Origin: Chloroflexota bacterium
GTDB taxonomy: Bacteria; Chloroflexota; Dehalococcoidia; JACPQK01
Reading direction: 5' to 3'
Assembly: GCA_016190505.1 (NCBI GenBank)
Contig: JACPQM010000064.1
Span: 40,971 to 104,970 of the forward strand
Length of the DNA: 64,000 nt
Part shown: one piece after another, positions 33,452-41,859 of the stretch
How positions within the stretch are numbered: position 1 is the stretch's first letter
Layout: every line of letters starts with the position of its first letter
Notes under the pieces: generated by a model
Told to the model about the DNA's origin: nothing
The model's input: only the letters and a program-made list of their open reading frames with translations
Databases searched by the model: none
Translations under genes and position numbers: made by a program

Positions 33452-33466
33452 GTTGCCCCCTTGCCC

Positions 33467-34222
33467 TTACCACATCAGCTCGTCCAGCCGGAAGCAAGGG
33501 CCGTCCTTGCACGCCAGCCGGATGCCGTGCACGGTGCGCACGGCGCAGCCGTAGCAGCCGCCGAAGCCACAGGCCATGGGCGTCTCCACCAGCACCTGGA
33601 CCGGCACCTGTAGCCCCAGGCTGGCCATAGCGCGGTACATGCCCATAGGCCCGCAGGCATAGACCAGGTCTTTTCCGGGGAGAAGCCTGGGAAGCACCTG
33701 CGTAGCCAGACCATTCTCCCCTCGGGAACCATCCTCAGTGGCTTCCACAACGCGGACCCCGTCAGGCAAGGTTGCGTGGTCGGAGAGGCAGGAAGCACTC
33801 GCCGCGCCGTGGAGCAGGGTAACCGGGCAACCCTGGGCCAGCGCTTCCTCCGCCAGGAAGGCCAGCGGCGCGATGCCCCGGCCTCCAGCCACCAGCAGCA
33901 AGCTCTTACGCTCTGCCGGCAACTCGAACCCATGGCCCAGGGGGCCGAGCACGTCCACCGTTTCGCCCGGGCGGCGGCTGCTGAGCCAGCGCGTGCCCTG
34001 TCCGGCCAGGGCGTAGAGCAGGGCGACTTCGCCGGTCTCCCTGTTGACGCGGTGCAGGCTCAGCGGCCGCCGCCACAACGGCTGGTGGCCCGACCCGCAC
34101 TTGATCATGACGAACTGGCCTGGCTGGGCTGCCGACGCGATCTCCGGAGCGTTGAATGACACCACATACGTGTCCTGCATAGCAGGCCCGTTGGACAGGA
34201 GCGGAGCCAGGCACCTATGCAT
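33467..34222 (-). CDS. pyrK: Dihydroorotate dehydrogenase electron-transfer subunit PyrK
   Basis: 251 residues from the ATG at 34222 (GGGGAG upstream); the frame continues above it into a family-A repeat, which is unlikely to be coding. Ferredoxin-reductase-type FAD domain (GQFVMIKC, WRRPLSLHRV, GTRWLSSRRPGETVDVLGPLGHGF), NAD domain (LLVAGGRGIAPLAFLAEE, VYACGPMGMYRAM) and the [2Fe-2S] cluster CGFGGCYGCAV...C. It passes electrons from the class 1B dihydroorotate dehydrogenase to NAD+. The catalytic subunit PyrD is not in the window. Confidence 0.92.
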   Translation of the reverse strand: MHRCLAPLLSNGPAMQDTYVVSFNAPEIASAAQPGQFVMIKCGSGHQPLWRRPLSLHRVNRETGEVALLYALAGQGTRWLSSRRPGETVDVLGPLGHGFELPAERKSLLLVAGGRGIAPLAFLAEEALAQGCPVTLLHGAASASCLSDHATLPDGVRVVEATEDGSRGENGLATQVLPRLLPGKDLVYACGPMGMYRAMASLGLQVPVQVLVETPMACGFGGCYGCAVRTVHGIRLACKDGPCFRLDELMW

Positions 34223-34242
34223 CTCGGCTCCCCACGGCAACG

Positions 34243-34284
34243 TTATCCCCTCTCCCTTTGGGAGAGGGAAAGGGTGAGGGCACA
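34243..34284. repeat. CCCTCTCCC stem-loop (family A) between carB and pyrK
   Basis: CCCTCTCCCTTTGGGAGAGGG is a near-perfect inverted repeat followed by AAAGGGTGAGGG, filling the 62-bp space between the two genes. Confidence 0.8.
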
Positions 34285-37200
34285 TCAGCCCGCCTGATGA
34301 TAATGGGCAGGGGCGCCGGCCAGGTACTCGCGCAGCGGACGGACAGAGTAGTCCCTGGCTTCTCGCAGCAGCGATTGCACGGCGGCCCGGAAGGTGTCCA
34401 GGCAGCTATAGCAGGGGATACGGCGTTCGGCGGCGGCCCGGCGGATCTCGAAGCCGTCCTGCAAGGGCACACGCCCGCCGGTGACGGTGTTGACCACGGC
34501 GCCCACCGTGCCATCCATGATGATGTCTATCACGTTGGGGCGGCCTTCGCTCAGCTTCTTGGTCACCATGCGCACCGACAGACCAGCCGCGCTCAGCGCG
34601 GCCGCGGTGCCCTCGGTGGCCAGGAGCGGATAGCCCGTCCGCGCCAGGCGCTTGATTATGGGAAGGGCCTCTGGCTTGTCCCGGTCGGCGATGGAAAGCA
34701 GGACGGGACCTTTGGGCGGAAGGCTCAGGTCAGCCGCTCTCAGCGCCTTGGCCAGGGCGGCGTCCAGGGCGTAGTCAATGCCCATGACCTCGCCGGTGGA
34801 CTTCATCTCTGGCCCCAGGTACGTGTCCACGCCCCGCAGCTTGGACATGGAGAACACCGGCACCTTGACCGCCACCAGCTTCTGGCGGTGGGCCAGTCCC
34901 ACGGCGTATCCCAGGTCACGTAGCCGCTTGCCCGCCATCACCTCTATGGATAGCCTTACCAGGGGGATACCCGTGGCCTTGGAGATGAAGGGCACCGTGC
35001 GGCTGGACCGGGGGTTTACCTCCAGCACATAGATTGTGGACTTCTCCTGCTCGCGCATGATGATGAACTGCACGTTCATCAACCCACGGATACCTAACCC
35101 GCAGCCCAACTGCTTGGTATGCGTTACCAGCGTATCCACCTCGGCCTCGGTGAGGCCCAGTCCGGGGTAGACGGCCACCGAATCACCGCTGTGTACGCCC
35201 GCCCGCTCGATGTGCTCCATGATGCCGGGGATAAGTACCTCCTCCCCGTCGCAGACAGCGTCCACTTCCACCTCTTTGCCTTCAAGATACTTGTCCACCA
35301 GGATCGGTTTGCCCGGCGCGGCCTCGGCGGCCAGGGCTACGAACCGCCGCAGCTCATCGGGGTCATGGACTATCTCCATGGCCCGGCCTCCCAGCACGTA
35401 GCTGGGGCGGACCAGCACGGGATAGCCCAGGCGCTCCGCCACCTGGAGCGCCTGCTCCACGTTGGTCACCGCCGCACCAGGGGGCTGAGGAACACCCAAG
35501 CGGGCCACGAAGTCGTCGAACCGGCGGCGGTCAGAGGCCTGGTCAATGACGTCGGCGCTGGATCCCATGATGGGCAGTCCGGCCTGCGCTATGGGGACGG
35601 CCAGGTTGATGGCGGTCTGCCCGCCGAACTGGACAATGGACGGCGGAGGGCAGTCGCCGTTCCCCACACCATGGTTGGCCTCGTTGTCCAGGATGTCTCG
35701 CACGCTCTCCTCGTCCAGGGGCTCGAAGTACAGGCGGTCGCTGGTGTCGAAGTCGGTGCTCACCGTCTCCGGGTTGGAGTTGACCATGATACTCTTCATC
35801 CCGGCCTTCTGGAGCGCCCACGCCGAGTGCACGTTGCAGTAGTCGAACTCGATGCCCTGTCCGATGCGGATGGGGCCGCTGCCAATGACCAGGGCCGACG
35901 GCCCGTCCAGGGCCGCGGCCTCGTTCTCCTGCTCGTAGGTGGAGTAGAAGTAGGGCGTGGCCGCATCGAACTCGGCCGCGCAGGTGTCCACCATCTTGTA
36001 CACTGGTAGCACGCCCCAGGAGCGCCGGAGCTGGCGGACCTGCTCGGGAAGGCGGTCGGCCAGCGTGCCCACCTGCTCGTCGGAGAAGCCCAGGCGCTTG
36101 GCCTGGCGAAGCAGGGCGGGAGTCAATGTCTCCCCCAGCAGCCGGCGCTCCATGCCCACGATGCTGCCGAACTTCATGAGGAACCAGGGGTCTATGCCCG
36201 TGCGCCCGGCCAGGGCCTCGATGGAAGCGCCCCGGCGTACGGCGGCCACCACCGCCCACAGCCGCTGGTCGTGGGGATGCAAGGGCAGGTCTTCCCACGG
36301 CTTGCCTGTCCAGGCGGCATCTTCCCAGAGCAAGGAGCGTTTGCCTATTTCCAGGGAGCGCACTGCCTTCTGAAGGGCGGCCTCGAAGCTCCGGTCTATG
36401 GCCATCACCTCGCCCGTCGCCTTCATTTGCGTCCCGATTTGCCGGTCCCCGTAAGGGAACTTGTCGAAAGGCCAGCGCGGGATCTTGACCACGCAGTAGT
36501 CCAGGGCCGGCTCGAAGGCGGCCAGGGTCTTCCTGGTTACGGCGTTGGGGATTTCGGCCAGGGTCTTGCCCGCGGCGATCTTGGCCGCCACCCGGGCGAT
36601 GGGATAGCCTGTGGCCTTGCTGGCCAGCGCCGAGGACCGGCTGACCCGGGGGTTGACCTCGATGACGTAGTATGGCGAGCTGAGGCCATCCCGGGTGACC
36701 GGCCGGCCTGGCAGGTCCCCGTTGGCCACCACCGGGTGGGGCGCCAGGCCGAACTGGATATTGCACCCGCCTTCGATGCCCAGCGCCCGGATGATCTTGA
36801 GGCTGGCCGAGCGTAGCATCTGGTACTCTTTGTCCGAAAGGGTCTGGCTGGGAGCCACCACAATGCTGTCGCCGGTGTGCACCCCCATGGGGTCAATGTT
36901 CTCCATGTTGCACACCGTGATGCAGTTGCCCGCACCGTCCCGCATGACCTCGTACTCGACCTCTTTCCAACCCACCAGGGAGGTCTCCACCAGCACCTGG
37001 TGTATGGGGCTGGCGGCCAGGCCACCTGCCACCACCTCTTCGAACTCCTCCCAGGTCGTGGCCAGACCGCCACCGGTGCCGCCCAGCGTGTAGGCCGGCC
37101 GCACCACCAGGGGCAACCCAATCCGCCTGGCCGCTTCGCGGGCCTCTTCCTGGGTGGTGACCGTGGCGCTGTCCGGCACTGGCTCGCCGATGTCCAGCAA

Positions 37201-37614
37201 AAGCTGCTTGAATAGCTCTCTGTCCTCGGCCTTGCGGATGGTATCCAGGGGCGTGCCCAGGAGACGCACGTTGTACTTGTCCAGCACCCCGGCCTCGGCC
37301 AGGGCCACGGCCAGGTTCAGGCCGGTCTGCCCTCCCAGGGTGGGCAGCAGTCCCTCGGGGCGCTCCCGCTCTATGATGCGCGAGATCACCTCCACGGTGA
37401 GAGGCTCGATGTAGACGACGTCGGCGATGCCTTCGTCGGTCATGATGGTGGCCGGGTTGGAGTTGACCAGCACGGTGGTGATGCCCTCCTCCCGGAGGGA
37501 CTTGCAGGCCTGGGTGCCCGCGTAGTCGAACTCCGCCGCCTGGCCGATGATTATGGGTCCCGAGCCAATGACCAGTACCTTGGAGGGCTTATTCGCTGCA
37601 CACAACGTTGACAC
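34285..37614 (-). CDS. carB: Carbamoyl-phosphate synthase large subunit
   Basis: 1109 residues, about 30-40 longer than usual. Two homologous ATP-grasp halves: [29 protein letters not shown], then [29 protein letters not shown], each with its grasp loop ([34 protein letters not shown]), and a C-terminal MGS-like allosteric domain. Extra residues lie in the first half ([17 protein letters not shown] before [16 protein letters not shown]) and in the second ([12 protein letters not shown] before [13 protein letters not shown]). It makes carbamoyl phosphate from bicarbonate, ammonia from CarA, and 2 ATP. carA lies 4.2 kb upstream, separated by accessory genes. Confidence 0.96.
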   Translation of the reverse strand: MSTLCAANKPSKVLVIGSGPIIIGQAAEFDYAGTQACKSLREEGITTVLVNSNPATIMTDEGIADVVYIEPLTVEVISRIIERERPEGLLPTLGGQTGLNLAVALAEAGVLDKYNVRLLGTPLDTIRKAEDRELFKQLLLDIGEPVPDSATVTTQEEAREAARRIGLPLVVRPAYTLGGTGGGLATTWEEFEEVVAGGLAASPIHQVLVETSLVGWKEVEYEVMRDGAGNCITVCNMENIDPMGVHTGDSIVVAPSQTLSDKEYQMLRSASLKIIRALGIEGGCNIQFGLAPHPVVANGDLPGRPVTRDGLSSPYYVIEVNPRVSRSSALASKATGYPIARVAAKIAAGKTLAEIPNAVTRKTLAAFEPALDYCVVKIPRWPFDKFPYGDRQIGTQMKATGEVMAIDRSFEAALQKAVRSLEIGKRSLLWEDAAWTGKPWEDLPLHPHDQRLWAVVAAVRRGASIEALAGRTGIDPWFLMKFGSIVGMERRLLGETLTPALLRQAKRLGFSDEQVGTLADRLPEQVRQLRRSWGVLPVYKMVDTCAAEFDAATPYFYSTYEQENEAAALDGPSALVIGSGPIRIGQGIEFDYCNVHSAWALQKAGMKSIMVNSNPETVSTDFDTSDRLYFEPLDEESVRDILDNEANHGVGNGDCPPPSIVQFGGQTAINLAVPIAQAGLPIMGSSADVIDQASDRRRFDDFVARLGVPQPPGAAVTNVEQALQVAERLGYPVLVRPSYVLGGRAMEIVHDPDELRRFVALAAEAAPGKPILVDKYLEGKEVEVDAVCDGEEVLIPGIMEHIERAGVHSGDSVAVYPGLGLTEAEVDTLVTHTKQLGCGLGIRGLMNVQFIIMREQEKSTIYVLEVNPRSSRTVPFISKATGIPLVRLSIEVMAGKRLRDLGYAVGLAHRQKLVAVKVPVFSMSKLRGVDTYLGPEMKSTGEVMGIDYALDAALAKALRAADLSLPPKGPVLLSIADRDKPEALPIIKRLARTGYPLLATEGTAAALSAAGLSVRMVTKKLSEGRPNVIDIIMDGTVGAVVNTVTGGRVPLQDGFEIRRAAAERRIPCYSCLDTFRAAVQSLLREARDYSVRPLREYLAGAPAHYHQAG

Positions 37615-37645
37615 CTGAATCAGTCAAAGATACGCTGTTGATGCC

Positions 37646-38395
37646 ATGAGAGAGGCAAAACCCTGGTTCGACCAGGCTGACTACGACATGAAGACCGCCG
37701 ATGCCATGCTCCGCACCCGGCGATACCAATATGTGGTCTTCATGGCCCACCTGTCCCTTGAGAAGTTGCTGAAGGGACTGGTGACCGAAGCAATCAAAAG
37801 AGCACCCCCGAAGACACATGACCTCCTGGACCTGGCTGAGATCGCCAGTTTGGAGTTGCCCGCCGAGTTCGGAGAGTTCTTCCGAAGGCTCAATGTCCAA
37901 ACGCTGGAGGCCAGGTACCCCACTGGCATAGTCCAGTTCAACAGCGAACTGGCGCAGGAAGTCCTTCGCCAGGCAAGGGAGGCTTTCGTCTGGCTCCAAG
38001 GGCAACGTGGCCAGGGAGGGGGGAGCACCGGTGGCCCTCTCGGTCGGTCCAAGCTGCTTATGACCGTTAGCGAAGAGAAGCTTCCCAACATGATTGGCGA
38101 GTTCGTTGTCGCACTCGCGGCTCTTGGAATCGAAGTGCAAAAGGCTGTCCTGTTTGGCTCCTATGTCAACGGTTGGCCTAGACCCGCCAGCGACATTGAC
38201 CTTGCCGTGGTCTCTGACAGCTTCAAAGGAGTGCCCCGCGAGAGGCGCTGGGAGTTGCTCGCCACGGCGAAAGCCACATGCGACCACCGAATCGAGCCTC
38301 TGGCCTACACGCCCGGAGAGTACCACCGCGCCGGCCCCGCCACCTTCCTGGGCGAGATCAAGCGCACCGGCAAGGTTATCTACGAGGCAACTTAG
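37646..38395 (+). CDS. HEPN-MNT fusion protein (toxin and antitoxin domains in one chain)
   Basis: 249 residues. The N-terminal HEPN domain (about 1-118) has the opening AKPWFDQADYDMKTAD, the SLEKLLKGL helix and R52-x5-H58 (RAPPKTHDLLDL), the RX4-6H type motif linked to RNase activity. A Gly-rich linker (QRGQGGGSTGG) joins it to a minimal nucleotidyltransferase domain with the catalytic GSYVNGWPRPASDIDLAVV (G171-S172, D183, D185). HEPN and MNT are usually two adjacent genes in which MNT AMPylates and silences the HEPN RNase; one chain is uncommon. It is on the opposite strand to the pyr genes, 31 bp from carB. Confidence 0.88.
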   Translation: MREAKPWFDQADYDMKTADAMLRTRRYQYVVFMAHLSLEKLLKGLVTEAIKRAPPKTHDLLDLAEIASLELPAEFGEFFRRLNVQTLEARYPTGIVQFNSELAQEVLRQAREAFVWLQGQRGQGGGSTGGPLGRSKLLMTVSEEKLPNMIGEFVVALAALGIEVQKAVLFGSYVNGWPRPASDIDLAVVSDSFKGVPRERRWELLATAKATCDHRIEPLAYTPGEYHRAGPATFLGEIKRTGKVIYEAT

Positions 38396-38465
38396 CTTCA
38401 TTCTCCCCTCTCGCCCGCAAAACGCCTGTCGTCCGTAGGCTCAGATGTATTTGCGCATTCGCTGC

Positions 38466-38590
38466 TGTCATTCTGAACGAGTCCCGACGGATCGGGACGA
38501 GTGAAGAACCCGTACCCCGGACGGATTGCGCGAGCACCACGCTCGGGGCAACGGATTCTTCGTCCTTCTGCGGAAGGACTTAGAATGACA
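38466..38590. repeat. Dispersed element with TGTCATTCT/AGAATGACA termini (family G)
   Basis: 125 bp bounded by 9-bp terminal inverted repeats, with GTCCCGACGGATCGGGAC (family D) inside and GAAGAAC...GATTCTTCGTCCTTCTG arms. A second copy is at 46426-46570. No coding content. It fills most of the 221-bp gap between the HEPN-MNT gene and the alcohol dehydrogenase gene. Confidence 0.8.
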
Positions 38591-38616
38591 CATTGGACAC
38601 TTCGGGGCCGAGGTCA

Positions 38617-39651
38617 TCAAGGCACCAGGACCACTTTGCCAAAGTTCTGCCGCTCCTCCAGTATGCGGTGCGCCTCGGGCGCTTCTCGCAGGGGCAATGT
38701 CTTGTGGACCACGGGCTTGAGCTTGCCCGCCTGGAACAGTCCCAACAGGTGCATCAGCTCGGATCGGCTCCCCATGTTGGAGCCAATGATGCTGACGCTA
38801 CGGTAGTACAGCGGGGCCAGGTCCAGCGGCACCTGTCGGCCTGCTGTGCCACCGCAGGCGACTACCCGGCCCCCACCCACCACCAATGGCAGGCTCTTCT
38901 CCAGAACGCCCAGGCCCACGGTGTCCACCACCATGTCCACCCCCCGCTTGTCGGTGATGCGGCGCACCTCCTGGACAAAGTCAGCCGTCTTGTAGTTGAC
39001 GGTGTGGTCGGCTCCCAGGGCCCTGGCCTTGGCCAGCTTTTCGTCGCTGCCTGCGGTGACGATGGCGGTGGCCCCTACCAGCTTGGCTATCTGGAGCGAG
39101 GCGATGCCTACGCCCGCCCCCACGGCGTGGATGAGGACGGTCTCGCCCGGCTTGAGGGCGCCCCGGGCCATGACCATGTGCCAGGCGGTGAGGAAGGTCA
39201 CCGGCAGGGAGCCAGCCTCCTCATAGCTCAGCCTGGCGGGCTTGGGGAGAAGGCTAGCCGCCGGCACCTTCACCAGCTCGGCGTAGCCGCCATCTATCCC
39301 TGGGAACGCCCCCACGATGCGGTAACCCATGCACAGGTTCTCGTTGCCGGCCAGGCAGTCAGCGCACCTGCCGCAGCCCATGCCCGGGGCCACCACCACC
39401 GGGTCACCCACCTTGACTCCGGAAACGCCCTCGCCCAGCGCAACCACCTCGCCAGCGATGTCGCTGCCCAGGATGTGGGGCTGCTTGAAAGCCCCCGAGA
39501 AGCCGGTGGCCCGCCGGTTGAGGTCCAGGTGGTTGAGAGCGCAGGCCCTTACCCGGACCAGCGCCTCGCCCGGCCCGGGCACCGGGTCCGGCGCGTCCTC
39601 GTACTTCAGTTCCTCAAGCCCACCGGGCTTATGGATACGTACCGCCTTCAT
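38617..39651 (-). CDS. Zinc-binding alcohol dehydrogenase / quinone-oxidoreductase family (MDR)
   Basis: 344 residues. GroES-like N-terminus with GSDIAGEVVALGEGVSGVKVGDPVVV, structural zinc ligands CGRCADCLAGNENLC, and Rossmann domain LIHAVGAGVGIASLQIAKLVGA, where the nucleotide motif reads GAGVGIAS. The catalytic-site Cys near residue 38-40 of classic alcohol dehydrogenases is replaced by Asn (CALNHLDL), as in many quinone-reductase-like members. Substrate unknown. It sits in the accessory block that separates carA from carB. Confidence 0.9.
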   Translation of the reverse strand: MKAVRIHKPGGLEELKYEDAPDPVPGPGEALVRVRACALNHLDLNRRATGFSGAFKQPHILGSDIAGEVVALGEGVSGVKVGDPVVVAPGMGCGRCADCLAGNENLCMGYRIVGAFPGIDGGYAELVKVPAASLLPKPARLSYEEAGSLPVTFLTAWHMVMARGALKPGETVLIHAVGAGVGIASLQIAKLVGATAIVTAGSDEKLAKARALGADHTVNYKTADFVQEVRRITDKRGVDMVVDTVGLGVLEKSLPLVVGGGRVVACGGTAGRQVPLDLAPLYYRSVSIIGSNMGSRSELMHLLGLFQAGKLKPVVHKTLPLREAPEAHRILEERQNFGKVVLVP

Positions 39652-39671
39652 ATAGAGCTCCTTCCTGGGGT

Positions 39672-40010
39672 CTACAGGCGCTGGCCTGTCCTCAACACCT
39701 CTGCGATAAACGGATTGCCTCGGGCCACCATGTCCTCGAACTCCTCGCGGGTGTACACCAGAGGCTCGATGGGCAGCTCGGTAAGGTCAAGTATGGCCCG
39801 AGCCCTGTAGGGGAACCGCTGGCGGAAGTCGCCCACGATGACCAGGTCTATGTCACTCCCTTCGTGGACTTCGCCCGTGGCAAACGACCCGAAGAGGTAC
39901 ACCGCCTCCACGGGTAGGCTGGCCTTGAGTAGCGCCACGAACTCACTCAGGCGCCCGTAATACTCGTCAAGCCTATCCATATGGACCCGCACTATCTTGT
40001 TTTCAGCCAT
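39672..40010 (-). CDS. Solitary minimal nucleotidyltransferase (MNT) domain protein
   Basis: 112 residues. The MNT motif LFGSFATGEVHEGSDIDLVIV is intact, followed by the PIEPLVYTREEFEDM tail common in such proteins. No HEPN gene adjoins it on this strand, though a fused HEPN-MNT protein lies 1.3 kb away. Either an orphan antitoxin or a partner acting in trans. Confidence 0.88.
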   Translation of the reverse strand: MAENKIVRVHMDRLDEYYGRLSEFVALLKASLPVEAVYLFGSFATGEVHEGSDIDLVIVGDFRQRFPYRARAILDLTELPIEPLVYTREEFEDMVARGNPFIAEVLRTGQRL

Positions 40011-40040
40011 GTCGGCCGTGCAGCGACCTTACCCCCTGTT

Positions 40041-40072
40041 TTCCCCCTCTCCTAGGCCAAGGAGAGGGGGAA
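40041..40072. repeat. Perfect 12-bp-arm stem-loop (family A)
   Basis: Arms TTCCCCCTCTCC and GGAGAGGGGGAA around TAGGCCAA, between the MNT gene and the membrane protein gene. Confidence 0.85.
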
Positions 40073-40136
40073 AGAACTGGGAAACACCCCAGACCCCCGG
40101 CAAAGGTGCCAAGCCCTTCTGCAGCAACTGGGCCTC

Positions 40137-40790
40137 CTACTGATCGCGTTCACGCCACTTATGCCGGCGACCCCAAATCAAGAGCGCGTCGGTGACTTCT
40201 TGCCTCGCAAGCTTCGCCTCGCGCCACGTCACATAGCAAACAATCGCTGTTACAATCCAAAAAGGCAAGTGTGTCCAAGTGAATCCAAGGGATCCCACCA
40301 ACGTTACAATCAGCCACAGGAGCAATGATGCCACCCCGGCGACTACCGTATTGTAACCGAGGAACATTGCTGTGAAGCGCCTCCTGACCCAATCGGTGAA
40401 GTTCTCGGTGTGCGCGGAGAACAAAAAAAAGTCATGGAAGGCAACTGGCAGGGGCCTAAGGAGAGTCCCGCGCTGATAGCTGAAACAGTTGGCGAATTGT
40501 TTGACATATGGGAGATTGCCGTAACCGCGGTCATCCTCGCCTCTCCACGGCTGATCCATGAAACAAAAAAACGTGAACTGGTTGATCAGGTACCCCAGAG
40601 GTAGACCTCCAATGAGACTAGCGGCGCCGATAAGGAAAGCTGTTGCGGTTGTGTCTGCCGTTGTGTCTGCCGTTGTGACGAGCGAGATTACGAACCTCCA
40701 GCCCTTCTCCGTCAACGCCACAGGGACGCTGGAAAACACCAAGAACAGCCATCCTGGCAAATAGAAGCGCAAGTACTGCTGTGTTTCCAC
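40137..40790 (-). CDS. Membrane protein of unknown function
   Basis: 217 residues with four or five hydrophobic helices (YLPGWLFLVFSSVPVAL, FLIGAASLIGGLPLGYLI, VAGVASLLLWLIVTLVGSL, LPFWIVTAIVCYV) and a charged C-terminus. TTADTTADTTAT near residue 40 is coded by a 12-bp tandem repeat. Codon use is less GC-biased than the neighbours, consistent with transfer. No family recognised. Confidence 0.65.
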   Translation of the reverse strand: METQQYLRFYLPGWLFLVFSSVPVALTEKGWRFVISLVTTADTTADTTATAFLIGAASLIGGLPLGYLINQFTFFCFMDQPWRGEDDRGYGNLPYVKQFANCFSYQRGTLLRPLPVAFHDFFLFSAHTENFTDWVRRRFTAMFLGYNTVVAGVASLLLWLIVTLVGSLGFTWTHLPFWIVTAIVCYVTWREAKLARQEVTDALLIWGRRHKWRERDQ

Positions 40791-40875
40791 CGTCTGTGCT
40801 ACTTCCGCTTACACGTGTTGTGACTTAAGAAGCCCACGAGGGCATTCGCTCTTATCAACCCTGTAGAAGCGCTGT

Positions 40876-40929
40876 TCACGCACTCCCCGCCTCATACAGC
40901 TTCAGCCCCGGTATGCGCTGGAAGTGCTC
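40876..40929 (-). pseudogene. VapC C-terminal remnant
   Basis: The last 17 codons before the stop read EHFQRIPGLKLYEAGSA, against QHFQRIPGLRLHEVGGA at the end of the intact VapC at 41224. Everything before it in the same frame is unrelated. It follows a second vapB-like gene, so a duplicated VapBC pair has lost nearly all of its toxin. Confidence 0.8.
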
Positions 40930-40975
40930 GTTCGGGACCCGCCACATTTCTCTCATTGCTCGCCCGCGGGAAGAA

Positions 40976-41227
40976 CTACTGTGTTCCACCGCTGCCAGGA
41001 CTTCCTGGCTCATCAAACGGCCCGTGACGAGCCCGATACCAGTCCGGGTCCAGGTCCGTCTTCCCAAACATGCTTCTGAGTTCCCCAATCCTGGCCTTGC
41101 GCTCACGCTCGATCAACTCTTGAGCCGCGCGGCGCAACGCATTTGCAGCGTTTTTCTCTCCCGTGAACATGAGAAGGTCGTTTACGAGAGTATCGTCCAA
41201 GTGCAAAGAGATTCGCCTACCCATCAT
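40976..41227 (-). CDS. VapB-like antitoxin, second copy without an intact toxin
   Basis: 83 residues. MGRRISLHLDDTLVNDLLMFTGEKNAANALRRAAQELIERERKARIGELRSMFGKTDLDPDW aligns in plan with the VapB at 41610 (TGEK-x-A-x-ALRRAAEE, IGELRSMFGKTDL against IDELRAMLGKIDL). The tail after DPDW (ARHGPFDEPGSPGSGG) is not VapB-like and may be read-out after a deletion. Starts 4 nt inside the end of vapC. Confidence 0.8.
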   Translation of the reverse strand: MMGRRISLHLDDTLVNDLLMFTGEKNAANALRRAAQELIERERKARIGELRSMFGKTDLDPDWYRARHGPFDEPGSPGSGGTQ

Positions 41228-41613
41228 GCACCTCCCACCTCGTGCAGCCTTAGCCCGGGTATGCGCTGGAAGTGCTGGTCCAGAGCAAACAATGCGCAGT
41301 CATTCTCAATACACACAGCAGCCACCGCCAAGTCCGTAAGCGGGACCCCTTGCCCCTGATGCCGTAGTTTGTATGACAACTCACCGGCTAAGGTCCAAGT
41401 AGACCAATCGTCTTGCAGGAGAGGAAGACCTCCCAGCAGGCTCTTCAGGCGCTCCAACTCACTTTCCGAGCGAGCACCCTGCAAGACTTCGGCCAGCACA
41501 ACCCCTGTGATCGCCACGTCTCCTTCCGCAAGAAGCAAGTCCATCTCCCGAACCACTGGTGAACCTGGTCGGCGAAAAGACTCTATCCAGACCGAGGTGT
41601 CCGCAACGATCAT
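41224..41613 (-). CDS. vapC: VapC PIN-domain toxin
   Basis: 129 residues, complete. PIN acidic residues are in place: D5 (MIVADTSVWI), E42 (LAEVLQGAR), D94 (PLTDLAVAAV) and D112 (ALDQHF). VapC toxins are Mg2+-dependent RNases often cutting tRNA or rRNA. Overlaps vapB by 4 nt upstream and the second vapB by 4 nt downstream. Confidence 0.93.
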   Translation of the reverse strand: MIVADTSVWIESFRRPGSPVVREMDLLLAEGDVAITGVVLAEVLQGARSESELERLKSLLGGLPLLQDDWSTWTLAGELSYKLRHQGQGVPLTDLAVAAVCIENDCALFALDQHFQRIPGLRLHEVGGA

Positions 41614-41831
41614 TCGTTGTCTCTCATTTCCTCCAGTTCCAACTCCTCCAACTCACGCCAGTTGTCCACCAGGTCTATCTTGCCTAACATGGCCCGCAAC
41701 TCGTCTATGCGCTTGCGGCGGATGTATTCTTCGGCGGCCTTGTTCAGAGCCCTGCTCTTGCTCTTCTCGCCTGTCAGCTCGACAAGCTCCTCCAGCAGCT
41801 TGGGGTCAATGTCCACAGTTGTGCGCATCAT
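41610..41831 (-). CDS. vapB: VapB antitoxin
   Basis: 73 residues. MMRTTVDIDPKLLEELVELTGEKSKSRALNKAAEEYIRRKRIDELRAMLGKIDL is the type II VapB pattern (ribbon-helix-helix start, then toxin-binding helix), with GGAGGGAG before the start. It pairs with the overlapping vapC. Confidence 0.9.
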   Translation of the reverse strand: MMRTTVDIDPKLLEELVELTGEKSKSRALNKAAEEYIRRKRIDELRAMLGKIDLVDNWRELEELELEEMRDNE

Positions 41832-41859
41832 CTCCCTCCATCACATGAATGCATCATTA

